From Hydromonas sp. (GTDB lineage Bacteria > Pseudomonadota > Gammaproteobacteria > Burkholderiales > Burkholderiaceae): a DNA stretch of 49,670 bases. The position numbers were made by a program, and so were the translations under genes. Numbering within the stretch: position 1 is the stretch's first letter; every line of letters begins with the position of its first letter. The DNA is taken from contig JAFEII010000024.1 of assembly GCA_017495165.1 (NCBI GenBank), positions 1 to 49,670 of the forward strand, written 5' to 3'. The notes below the pieces were generated by a model that was given only the letters and a program-made list of their open reading frames with translations, searched no databases and was not told where the DNA came from. Positions 17,441 to 24,330 of this stretch are shown here, piece after piece.

Positions 17441-18079
17441 CTAAAGCCACACCGACACCGCGCAATACAGCGTCAATACCACAATCACCCAATTGATCAC
17501 CCGCGCCCAATCGGGGCGGTGCATGAGCTTTTGCAACACCACGCCGCCCTGCACCCACACCAGTAAACAAAAAAAGTTAATCACCACGAACAAGGTGCTG
17601 GCCACGGAGGCATTGAGCCATTGCGCGCCGGTATGCGGCAAAAAAGTGGCGGGCACCGACAGCCCCATCATCCATGCTTTGGGATTCACATACTGAAACA
17701 ACGCCGCTTGGGTAAAGGTAAACGGGCGCGCGGCGCGGCTGTTTTTCGCCTCAGGCAAATGGCCATCCACGGGCAAGGCGCCATTTTTCCATAATTTATA
17801 CGCCAACCAAAGCATGTACGCGCAACCGAGCACCTTGAGCGCCAACTGCGTTGCGGGCACGGCTAAAATCACCGCTGCCACCCCCAAGCAACACAAAAGC
17901 AGCATCAAACCAAACCCCAAATTCACGCCCATCAAATGTGGGAACGTCGGGCGAAAACCAAAGCGCGCGCCCGAATGCAAGAGCATCAAATTATTCGGCC
18001 CAGGCGTAATCGAGGAGACAAACGCAAAACTGGTCAAAGCCACCAGTGCGGCTGGGGTGTAATTAAAAAATTCGGTCAT
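17441..18079 (-). CDS. LysE/RhtB-family amino-acid exporter
   Basis: 212 residues with six hydrophobic segments. The N-terminal signature FVSSITPGPNNLMLLHSGARFGFRPT-like stretch (key part TPGPNN) and the central FQYVNPKAWMMGLS motif (usual L...NPKA) are diagnostic. Family members export lysine, homoserine, threonine or other amino acids. Lies 18 bases downstream of the racemase gene in the same direction, so probably one transcript. Confidence 0.92.
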   Translation of the reverse strand: MTEFFNYTPAALVALTSFAFVSSITPGPNNLMLLHSGARFGFRPTFPHLMGVNLGFGLMLLLCCLGVAAVILAVPATQLALKVLGCAYMLWLAYKLWKNGALPVDGHLPEAKNSRAARPFTFTQAALFQYVNPKAWMMGLSVPATFLPHTGAQWLNASVASTLFVVINFFCLLVWVQGGVVLQKLMHRPDWARVINWVIVVLTLYCAVSVWL

Positions 18080-18097
18080 TTTTTCTCCATACCAAAG

Positions 18098-18790
18098 TTA
18101 ACTCAAACACGCCTGCGCCAAGGCTTTTGCGTGTAAATCTGCCGTATCAAACAACGGGACATCAATGTGTTGCGCCTGCACCAACAAGGTGATTTCGGTG
18201 CAGCCGAGCACCACCGCTTGCGCGCCTTGGCTTTGCAAATCCGCCAAAATCTGCACATACGCTGCCCGCGATTCATCCCGCACCACGCCTTGGCACAACT
18301 CACTCATGATGATGCGATGCACCTCATTTTTTTGCAAAGGCGCGGGCATCAGCAATTCAATTCCCGCCTGCGCATACACGTCGGCCAAAAAACGCTCGCT
18401 CATGCTCAATTGCGTGCCACAAAATGCCGCGCGCTGTACGCCCGCCGCTTGCAGCGCTGCGATGGTCGGCGTGGCAATGTGTATCATCGGAATGGCGACT
18501 TGCGCTGTAATGCGCTCAAACACCTTGTGCATGGTATTGGTGCAAAGCCCCAGTACTTGCGCGCCAGCCGCTTCGAGCATCTTTGCGCGGGTGATTAAAA
18601 AAGCCGCAATCGCCTCAAAATCAGCCGCCCCCATCCAGCGCGCCATCGGCGCAAAATCAACCGAATCCAAAATAATCGGCGCAGAACGCAAGCGGTCTTG
18701 CCCTGCGTCGCGCACGGTGCGGTTGATGGTTTGGTAATACAAAACCGACGACTCCCAACTCATGCCGCCCAATAAACCGATGGTTTTCAT
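18098..18790 (-). CDS. Aspartate/glutamate racemase-family protein
   Basis: About 230 residues. PLP-independent two-Cys racemase fold: MKTIGLLGGMSWESSVLYY at the N-terminus, first catalytic Cys in VLGLCTNTMH near residue 84, second in VVLGCTEITLL near residue 194. It interconverts L and D forms of aspartate, glutamate or similar amino acids. ATG at 18790 with AAAAGGAA upstream; a start at 18841 is unsupported. Placed between the HPP and LysE-type membrane protein genes, consistent with amino-acid handling. Confidence 0.9.
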   Translation of the reverse strand: MKTIGLLGGMSWESSVLYYQTINRTVRDAGQDRLRSAPIILDSVDFAPMARWMGAADFEAIAAFLITRAKMLEAAGAQVLGLCTNTMHKVFERITAQVAIPMIHIATPTIAALQAAGVQRAAFCGTQLSMSERFLADVYAQAGIELLMPAPLQKNEVHRIIMSELCQGVVRDESRAAYVQILADLQSQGAQAVVLGCTEITLLVQAQHIDVPLFDTADLHAKALAQACLS

Positions 18791-18812
18791 ACAATTTCCT
18801 TTTAATCTGTCA

Positions 18813-19319
18813 TCACCAATATTTTGGATACTTCGCCGCACGCGTCAGAGGATGATAAACCAGCGCACACAACACCAAAATCGACGCCCCTGCCAACGTT
18901 GGATAGAGCCAAAAATCCCAAGCAGGTTGCGTTAAAAACACAATCACAGGGTTAGAACCCGCAGGCGGATGCACCACGCGCAACCACATCATCAACACCA
19001 CCGCGCACGCCACCGCAAACGCCAGCGACCACCAATGATTGCCAAAAAAATGCACACACGCCAAACCCACGAGCGAACTCATCACATGCCCCGCCACCAC
19101 ATTGCGCGGCTGTGAAAATGGCACGTCAGGGTAGCCAAAAACCAACACGCACGACGCGCCAAACGAGCCGAGCATCAGCGTCACACTTAAGCTCTGCCCC
19201 AACAACGCCAGCGTCGCAATTACCACAAACGCGCCCAGCCACGCGAGTGCTAAATTTGATGCTTTGTGCGCAGGCGGCAAAGCGGCTTGATCGCCACGGA
19301 GTTTGTGTAAAAAGTGCAT
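18813..19319 (-). CDS. HPP-family membrane protein
   Basis: 168 residues with four to five hydrophobic helices and the family-naming motif VVHPPAGSNPVIVFL near residue 116, plus GSFGASCVLVFGYPDVPFSQPRN. The related NitT1 is a nitrite transporter of cyanobacteria and plastids; here transport is only inferred. First gene of the leftward 19319-15611 run. Confidence 0.87.
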   Translation of the reverse strand: MHFLHKLRGDQAALPPAHKASNLALAWLGAFVVIATLALLGQSLSVTLMLGSFGASCVLVFGYPDVPFSQPRNVVAGHVMSSLVGLACVHFFGNHWWSLAFAVACAVVLMMWLRVVHPPAGSNPVIVFLTQPAWDFWLYPTLAGASILVLCALVYHPLTRAAKYPKYW

Positions 19320-19368
19320 GCCATGCCTCGCTTAAAATGGGGAAAATTTTTGCTTCAAAAACCAAACC

Positions 19369-19437
19369 GTAGGGGCGCAATTTATTGCGCCCTGTGTACT
19401 TGCCAGCGTGGCTGGGCGCGCTGAATCGTGCCCCTAC
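19369..19437. repeat. Dispersed 24-bp palindromic repeat, paired copy C
   Basis: Arms at 19369-19392 and 19414-19437 are inverted versions of the family consensus, with outer GTAGGGGC/GCCCCTAC strictly kept. Confidence 0.75.
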
Positions 19438-19487
19438 GAAGCACGCCGTGCCAATTAAAACGCCAATGAAACCACCGCCGCGCCGTC

Positions 19488-19600
19488 ATTCCCGCGTAGG
19501 CGGGAATCCAGTCGCCGCGCAACGCGTGGCCAACTGTGCGCATAACAACAGGTGGCGCAAACGCTGTGCGTTTGGTCTGGATTCCCGCCTGCGCGGAAAT
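19488..19600. repeat. dRS3-like 20-mers, pair 1
   Basis: ATTCCCGCGTAGGCGGGAAT (19488-19507) and ATTCCCGCCTGCGCGGAAAT (19581-19600) fit or nearly fit the pattern ATTCCC-N8-GGGAAT known as dRS3 in Neisseria. Each is followed or preceded by CCAG/CTGG, so the pair is arranged as an inverted repeat. Confidence 0.75.
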
Positions 19601-19682
19601 GACGCTGAATTTTGTTTGTAACCGTCATCTATTTAAACGTTTAAACGCATTGATTACGCCCAGTATGTTTGCCAGCGTGCTT

Positions 19683-19706
19683 GGGCGCGATAAATCAAGC
19701 CCCTGC
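19683..19706. repeat. Dispersed 24-bp palindromic repeat, single arm D
   Basis: GGGCGCGATAAATCAAGCCC followed by CTGC matches the family arm with one change in the final CTAC. Confidence 0.65.
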
Positions 19707-19821
19707 AAAGCACGCCGTGCCAATTAAAACGCCAATGAAACCACCGCCGCACCAATCAAATGAACCACGACATAATTCACACGGCGCAAAATAGAAATGG
19801 CACTTTAACCGAAAAATACGG

Positions 19822-19868
19822 TACAGTACCGATACAATCACACAATCAATCCACAAACTGTACCGATA
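19822..19868 (+). promoter_or_regulatory. Probable MocR autoregulatory operator (two direct half-sites)
   Basis: TACAGTACCGATACAAT (19822-19838) and ACTGTACCGATA (19857-19868) share GTACCGATA in direct orientation, 34 bp apart, about three helical turns. The second overlaps the start codon, and TACAAT (19833-19838) could be a -10 box. MocR/PdxR/TauR-type regulators are known to bind direct repeats near their own promoter. The first site recurs exactly at 38980-38996. Confidence 0.65.
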
Positions 19869-21337
19869 TGAACCACCATACAATTTCAACCACCTTACCC
19901 AGCCCGCAACTCGATGCGCGGTTTAATAAAGTTGACCAAGTCGTCACTTGGCTCAATGAGCGCGTGGCTTTGCGCTTTTATGCGCCCGGCGCGCGCGTGC
20001 CGTCGGTGCGGGCGTTGGCCGATAAACTGTCGGTGAGCCGTTTTACGGTCGTGCATGCGTATGACAAATTGGTCGCCTCGGGCGTGCTGATTTCGCGTGC
20101 GGGTTCGGGGTTTTATGTCGCGCAGGCGGCCAAGCCTCAAACCACCGAACGCACGCAGGCGCAATTGGCATCCAATGTCGACAACGGCGGCACAGTCGAT
20201 GCCACGTGGCTGCTGCGCCATATTTTTTCCAACGTGGCTGAAGACAAATCGCCGGGCAGCGGCTTGTTGCCGCGTGCGTGGCTCGAAAACGAGCGCATCG
20301 GCGTGGCGGCGCGCAGTGCGGCGCGTGATTTGGAAAAATATGTGTACGACTACGGCCATGTGCAGGGTTTTTTACCGTTGCGTGAGCAAATCGCGGTGCA
20401 TTTGCGCCCGATTGGCGTGGCGGCTCAACCCGAGCAAATGGTCTGCACCCAAGGCGTATCGGCGGCGATTGAACTGGTGTCGCGTTGTTTATTACAAGCG
20501 GGCGATGCGGTGTTGGTTGATGACCCGTGCTGGTTTTGGTTGTCCAGTTGCTTGCGCTCGCAAGGCTTGCGTGTGATCGGCGTGCCGCGCGATGCGGATG
20601 GCCCTGATATTGAAACCCTCGCCCGCATCATGGCGCATGACCAACCCAAGCTGTACGTGACCAACAGCGTCTTGCACAACCCCACTTCGTTTGGCATCAC
20701 GCCTGCGCGCGCGTATCAGGTGTTGCGCCTGCTCGATGAGCACGATGCGTACATGATTGAGGACGATATTTATGGCGATTTTCACGGCGGCGTTGCCAAA
20801 GGCGCACCCGCATTGCGCTACGCCGCGCTCGACCAACTCAAACGCGTGTTTTATATTTCGGGTTTTGCCAAAAGCCTTGCACCCGATTTGCGCGTGGGCG
20901 TGCTGTGTTGCCCCGCCGAACAAGTGCAAAGCATCATGATGAAAAAAATGCTCACCAATATGGTCAGCCCAGAGATGAACGAGCGGGTGATTTACAATTT
21001 ATTGGTCGATGGCCAACACCGCCGCCACCTCGAAAAACTGCGCCTGCGCATCGCGAGCGCGCACGAACGCATGCGCGTGGAGCTGCCCAAAATCGGCTTG
21101 CGCTACCCTGATAAAACCGACGAAGGCTTATTTGTGTGGGTCGATACGGGCGTGGACACCAATGCGCTTGCGCTCGCCGCGATGAATGATGGTTATTTGA
21201 TTGCACCCGGCGGGCTGTTTTCTACCCACCAAGGCGTATCGACGTTTACGCGCCTCAATGTGGCGCGCAGCAGCGATGCGTTTTTAAAGTGGCTGGGCGA
21301 TTATCTACAAACGCAAACAAAAAACCAGCCGCACTAA
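19868..21337 (+). CDS. MocR-type regulator (GntR HTH fused to class I aminotransferase domain)
   Basis: About 489 residues. The N-terminal winged helix (about 15-85) has GARVPSVRALADKLSVSR then FTVVHAYDKLVASGVLISR. The C-terminal fold-type I aminotransferase domain (about 130-480) carries the PLP-binding Lys in SGFAKSLAPDLRVG, plus DDIYGDF. Such proteins sense PLP or its aldimine with an amino acid and usually control vitamin B6, GABA, taurine or amino-acid genes. The ATG at 19868 is chosen; an upstream ATG at 19760 lies outside the operator-like repeats and would add non-family residues. Divergent from the HPP-racemase-LysE run and ended by a terminator overlapping its stop. Confidence 0.88.
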   Translation: MNHHTISTTLPSPQLDARFNKVDQVVTWLNERVALRFYAPGARVPSVRALADKLSVSRFTVVHAYDKLVASGVLISRAGSGFYVAQAAKPQTTERTQAQLASNVDNGGTVDATWLLRHIFSNVAEDKSPGSGLLPRAWLENERIGVAARSAARDLEKYVYDYGHVQGFLPLREQIAVHLRPIGVAAQPEQMVCTQGVSAAIELVSRCLLQAGDAVLVDDPCWFWLSSCLRSQGLRVIGVPRDADGPDIETLARIMAHDQPKLYVTNSVLHNPTSFGITPARAYQVLRLLDEHDAYMIEDDIYGDFHGGVAKGAPALRYAALDQLKRVFYISGFAKSLAPDLRVGVLCCPAEQVQSIMMKKMLTNMVSPEMNERVIYNLLVDGQHRRHLEKLRLRIASAHERMRVELPKIGLRYPDKTDEGLFVWVDTGVDTNALALAAMNDGYLIAPGGLFSTHQGVSTFTRLNVARSSDAFLKWLGDYLQTQTKNQPH

Positions 21338-21355
21338 ATGCTGCGGCTGGTTTTT
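21321..21355. terminator. Bidirectional intrinsic terminator at the MocR gene end
   Basis: AACCAGCCGCA pairs with TGCGGCTGGTT, flanked by A and T runs. It overlaps the MocR stop codon and also faces the converging DUF2322 gene. Confidence 0.88.
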
Positions 21356-21378
21356 CATGCAAAAACTGCGTGTATTTC

Positions 21379-21756
21379 TTATTGCTCTGAGTCGTCCTCA
21401 TCATCCCAACCACTCGCAGGCTGCATGCCTGCTTGATACGTCACTTTCATTTCCATCGGTTCATTATTGGCTTCAACCACCAATAAACGGTCGATATTGG
21501 GGTGTTTACCCGGATTGGCTTTGGCGTCAGCGGTGTGTTCGGCAAAGAGCTCCAGCCCGCGTTTGGCGGCGGCGCTGTCTAAAATACCCATGGTTTTGAA
21601 TAAATAAAAATACAGCGCCATTGAGCCTTTTTGGCCGTCGATGTTCAGCAATTGCCCTACGATTTTGCCGTCTTGGATAAATTCGATTTTTGCCAACGCG
21701 TCAATGGCGGGAAATTGCTCAAGATTTTCTTTAAATACGGTGCTGGTGGTAAACAT
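21379..21756 (-). CDS. DUF2322-family protein
   Basis: About 125 residues, acidic, no signal or membrane segment. The FKENLEQFPAIDALAKIEFI opening and the GKIVGQLLNIDGQKGSMALY stretch resemble DUF2322 proteins of betaproteobacteria. Function unknown. ATG at 21756 with AAAGGAAAA upstream; an earlier ATG at 21789 lacks a site. Probably transcribed with the DUF1841 gene upstream (41-bp gap). Confidence 0.72.
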   Translation of the reverse strand: MFTTSTVFKENLEQFPAIDALAKIEFIQDGKIVGQLLNIDGQKGSMALYFYLFKTMGILDSAAAKRGLELFAEHTADAKANPGKHPNIDRLLVVEANNEPMEMKVTYQAGMQPASGWDDEDDSEQ

Positions 21757-21797
21757 GGTTTTCCTTTGGTTGGTTGATAATTGATTCATTGATTCAC

Positions 21798-22232
21798 TTA
21801 AGAAGCCGATTGTAAAATCAGCTCAATGTAAGCTGCGTGGTCTGGCTCGGTTTTATTGCGCTGCGCTTGCCACAAAACCTGCCCCAAGCTTTCCATAATC
21901 ACATGCTGCGCGGCGTGCGCGTCGTCTAATTTTTGGGACAACTTTTGGGCGGCGGCGCGAATACCGGGCGGCTGGTCAATTGAAATTTGTTCTGTAATCG
22001 ACAAATGCATCGACAAATGCAAAAACGGATTGGCTTGGCCGTCTTCGGGCGAGAATTGCGCGCTTTCTAACGCCTCAATTGGACCATTAAGCACCGCGTG
22101 GTATTCGGGATGCAGCCGCATCCAATGCACGGCAATTTGCTCAATATCGGCCAAATTCTCTTGGCGCTGCGCTTTGTGCCATGCGTGGTAAAAAAACTGC
22201 CGCACTTCGGCCAGCGTGGGGTTAAAAAACAT
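21798..22232 (-). CDS. DUF1841-family protein
   Basis: About 144 residues, soluble. It matches DUF1841 features: MFFNPTLAEVRQFFYHAWHK at the start, IAVHWMRLHPEYHAVL, and the highly conserved SPEDGQANPFLHLSMHLSI then QISIDQPPGIR. Function unknown; frequent in betaproteobacteria. ATG at 22232 with AAAGG upstream. Divergent from the DAHP synthase unit. Confidence 0.85.
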   Translation of the reverse strand: MFFNPTLAEVRQFFYHAWHKAQRQENLADIEQIAVHWMRLHPEYHAVLNGPIEALESAQFSPEDGQANPFLHLSMHLSITEQISIDQPPGIRAAAQKLSQKLDDAHAAQHVIMESLGQVLWQAQRNKTEPDHAAYIELILQSAS

Positions 22233-22281
22233 AAATAGGCCTTTATCAAACAAGATTGTGGTCAGTAAACGGTTAAAAAAC

Positions 22282-22310
22282 TTGCAAATAGTGTCAAAAC
22301 GCGCTATAAA
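22282..22310 (+). promoter_or_regulatory. Sigma-70 promoter of the DAHP synthase leader
   Basis: TTGCAA (22282-22287), a 17-base spacer, and TATAAA (22305-22310). Transcription should begin near 22317, about 50 bases before the leader-peptide ATG. Confidence 0.72.
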
Positions 22311-22324
22311 GTCAGAAGTTTACA

Positions 22325-22339
22325 CGCAAACGGTTTGCG
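22325..22339 (+). promoter_or_regulatory. Perfect 7-1-7 palindrome in the DAHP synthase leader
   Basis: CGCAAAC-G-GTTTGCG sits just after the predicted transcription start. It could be a repressor operator or a 5' hairpin. It resembles PurR/LacI-type boxes, but the odd centre does not fit the usual even palindrome. Confidence 0.4.
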
Positions 22340-22364
22340 GTAACAGACAAACAGGATGTGTTTC

Positions 22365-22415
22365 ATGCGCCAAGCAATGACTTATTTTTGGTACTTTACT
22401 CGAACAAGCGGTTGA
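22365..22415 (+). CDS. Aromatic leader peptide MRQAMTYFWYFTRTSG
   Basis: A 16-codon frame with ATG at 22365, an AGGA ribosome site 8 bases upstream and TGA at 22413-22415. Codons 7-11 read Tyr-Phe-Trp-Tyr-Phe. Such a run of the pathway's end products just before mutually exclusive hairpins is the hallmark of an attenuation leader peptide (compare pheL and trpL). It should stall ribosomes when any charged aromatic tRNA is short. It is too short to be noticed by ordinary gene calling. Confidence 0.85.
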   Translation: MRQAMTYFWYFTRTSG

Positions 22416-22476
22416 TTGTTCGGTTTGCCATGCGCAGCCCACAGCCAGACCGCTAAATTTTTTTAGCGGTTTTTTT
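22401..22476 (+). terminator. Attenuator with alternative RNA pairings upstream of the DAHP synthase gene
   Basis: Pairing 1:2 is CGAACAA (22401-22407) with TTGTTCG (22416-22422). Pairing 2:3, the antiterminator, is CGGTTTG (22421-22427) with CAGACCG (22446-22452), with one G-U. Pairing 3:4, the terminator, is ACCGCTAAA (22449-22457) with TTTAGCGGT (22462-22470), then a U run. 1:2 excludes 2:3, and 2:3 excludes 3:4. A ribosome stalled on the aromatic codons covers region 1 and frees 2:3, giving read-through; otherwise the terminator forms. Confidence 0.85.
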
Positions 22477-22509
22477 GTACCCATTTTCCACTTAAAACGA
22501 AAGACAATT

Positions 22510-23586
22510 ATGTTCAATACCGATGATGTTCGCATTAAAGAGCTCAAAACGCTCGCACCGCCCTCACAAATCATGAGTGAATTTGTGTTGTCTGATGATG
22601 TGGCAAAAGTGCCGTTTGAGTCACGCGCAGCGATTCACAAAGTGTTGCACGGCGCGGACGACCGTTTGGTGGTGGTGATTGGGCCGTGTTCGATTCATGA
22701 CCCAAAAGCGGCGTTGGATTACTGCAAACGCTTGCTGGTGCAGCGCGAATTGCACAAAGACACCCTAGAAATCGTGATGCGCGTGTATTTTGAAAAACCA
22801 CGCACCACCGTGGGCTGGAAAGGGTTGATTAACGATCCTGATTTAAATGAGACGTTTGACATCAACAAAGGCTTGCGGATTGCGCGTGAATTATTATTGG
22901 AAATCAACACCATGGGCATGCCCGCTGCGGTGGAGTTTTTGGACATGATTACGCCACAATACATTGCGGACTTGGTGAGCTGGGGCGCGATTGGTGCGCG
23001 CACGACCGAGTCACAAGTGCATCGTGAATTGTCATCTGGCATGTCTTGCCCAATTGGCTTTAAAAACGGTACAGACGGCAACGTCAAAATTGCGGTAGAC
23101 GCCACATTGGCCGCGCAACGCCCGCACCACTTTTTATCCGTCACCAAAGAAGGCATGTCGGCGATTGTATCAACCAACGGCAACGAAGACTGTCACGTGA
23201 TTTTACGCGGCGGCAAAACCCCCAATTATGATGCCGCTGGCGTACAAAACGCCTGCGAAGTGATCGCCAAAGGCGGCTTGGCGCAGCGCGTCATGGTGGA
23301 TGCCTCACACGCCAACGCTGAGAAAAAACCCGAAAACCAAACCCCTGTGTGCGCAAATATTGCCGCTCAAGTGGCCGCTGGCGATGAGCGGATTTTTGGC
23401 TTGATGATTGAATCAAACCTTGTGGGCGGTCGTCAAGACTTGGTCGCAGGCGCAGAACTCACTTACGGCCAAAGCATTACGGACGGCTGTATTGATTGGG
23501 ATGCGTCGGTCGCGGTGTTGCAGGTATTGGCCGATGCCGTCAAAGCGCGCCGCGAAGTGGTGCGCAATAATTATGCGGAGCAGTAA
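22510..23586 (+). CDS. aroG: 3-deoxy-7-phosphoheptulonate synthase, AroG/AroF type
   Basis: First enzyme of the shikimate pathway: phosphoenolpyruvate + erythrose 4-phosphate to DAHP. 358 residues, class I-alpha type. It follows E. coli AroG closely: VVVIGPCSIHDPKAALDYCKRL (key GPCSIHD), VYFEKPRTTVGWKGLINDP, SWGAIGARTTESQVHRELSSG, KNGTDGNVKIAVDA, DASHANAEKKPENQ and a C-terminal ITDGCIDWD. Which aromatic amino acid inhibits it cannot be told by eye. Expression appears controlled by the leader-peptide attenuator directly upstream. ATG at 22510. Confidence 0.95.
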   Translation: MFNTDDVRIKELKTLAPPSQIMSEFVLSDDVAKVPFESRAAIHKVLHGADDRLVVVIGPCSIHDPKAALDYCKRLLVQRELHKDTLEIVMRVYFEKPRTTVGWKGLINDPDLNETFDINKGLRIARELLLEINTMGMPAAVEFLDMITPQYIADLVSWGAIGARTTESQVHRELSSGMSCPIGFKNGTDGNVKIAVDATLAAQRPHHFLSVTKEGMSAIVSTNGNEDCHVILRGGKTPNYDAAGVQNACEVIAKGGLAQRVMVDASHANAEKKPENQTPVCANIAAQVAAGDERIFGLMIESNLVGGRQDLVAGAELTYGQSITDGCIDWDASVAVLQVLADAVKARREVVRNNYAEQ

Positions 23587-23599
23587 GAATTGAAATAAT

Positions 23600-23790
23600 T
23601 GCTTATTTTCGTGATGTTTCGCCAATAAACTTCGTCATTCCCGCGAAGGCGGGAATCCAGACGGCGTACACAGTACGCCTAAGTGGTTGGTTTAATTGAA
23701 CGCTGTTCAAATGCTGCGCATTTGGCCTGGATTCCCGCCTTCGCGGGAATGACGGTACTTTGAATTTTTAGAGCTTCCCTTTATAATGGG
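23600..23790. repeat. dRS3-like composite element with flanks, full copy
   Basis: ATTCCCGCGAAGGCGGGAAT (23637-23656) and its inverse (23731-23750) enclose about 74 bp and are flanked by CCAG/CTGG inside and CGTC/GACG outside. The flanks (about 23602-23636 and 23751-23785) recur around a single 20-mer at 28131-28150. The element is therefore longer than the 20-mers and behaves like a small dispersed mobile repeat. Confidence 0.75.
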
Positions 23791-23865
23791 GATGTTCTGC
23801 ATCAAAAATTAAGAACTTTATGCGTCGTTTTGACGCATAAATCTAGTTAGCAAGCGAGAATTGTA

Positions 23866-24330
23866 ATGGACGAGTTTATAAAGATAGCTACTCTATTCGG
23901 GATGGGCGGGATAATTGGTGCTCTGGTAAACCATTGGCTTTCTCAAAAAGCTGACTCTAAAGCAAAGTTATACAACGTTCGTGAAGAGCGCTATCGGAAT
24001 ATATTAGCCCACATGAGTGTGTTACTGAATCCAGTCAATACAAAATTTATAAATCATTGCGATCCTGCCACAGGAAGGCAATTGAATGCTGACGATCACA
24101 TTGACTTCTTAAATGCCGAGTATTATCACGCTTGTTTATATGCCCCAGATGCCATCCTTAAAGAGCTAAAAATATTTGTAGAAGCTCCAAGTGAAGACGG
24201 GTTTATCAAAGTAGCGCAGACAATGAGAAAAGATTTATGGAGTAAAAAGTCTGAACTTACGGACAAAGAGCTAAAACTTGCTAACAAGGCGCTCCAGCCG
24301 ACGCCCAAAAGCGGCGCGGCTGAGCTTTAA
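23866..24330 (+). CDS. Cassette-borne membrane-anchored protein of unknown function
   Basis: 154 residues. The N-terminal hydrophobic segment (about 5-24: ATLFGMGGIIGALVNHWL) is followed by a mainly helical, charged cytoplasmic-like region including YNVREERYRNILAHMSVLLNP. I do not recognise a family. The last residues (NKALQPTPKSGAAEL) are encoded by the attC site itself, a tail seen on many proteins whose genes run into such sites. The ATG at 23866 has only a weak site. Lower GC than neighbours fits acquisition. An immunity or stress role is pure speculation. Confidence 0.65.
   Translation: MDEFIKIATLFGMGGIIGALVNHWLSQKADSKAKLYNVREERYRNILAHMSVLLNPVNTKFINHCDPATGRQLNADDHIDFLNAEYYHACLYAPDAILKELKIFVEAPSEDGFIKVAQTMRKDLWSKKSELTDKELKLANKALQPTPKSGAAEL

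Larger units (their letters stand above)
19400..19750. repeat. Direct repeat of about 80 bp flanking dRS3-like elements
   Basis: The segment about 19400-19481 recurs at about 19671-19750. Both run from a 24-bp palindrome arm through AAGCACGCCGTGCCAATTAA and AACGCCAATGAAACCACCGC. The 41 bases from AAGCACGCC onwards are identical, while the palindrome arms have diverged. The dRS3-like pair lies between the copies. Confidence 0.75.
19320..19867. other. Repeat-rich 548-bp spacer between HPP and MocR genes
   Basis: No gene is seen. The spacer holds three arms of the 24-bp palindrome family (19369-19437 and 19683-19706), an inverted pair of dRS3-like 20-mers (19488-19600) and a direct repeat of about 80 bp (about 19400-19481 and 19671-19750). 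It ends with the MocR operator-like direct repeats at 19822-19868. Confidence 0.75.

Noticed and set aside
22325-22339. PurR box at the DAHP synthase gene
   Set aside because: The PurR consensus is an even palindrome with a central CG; this one has an extra base in the centre, so it is listed only as an unassigned palindrome.
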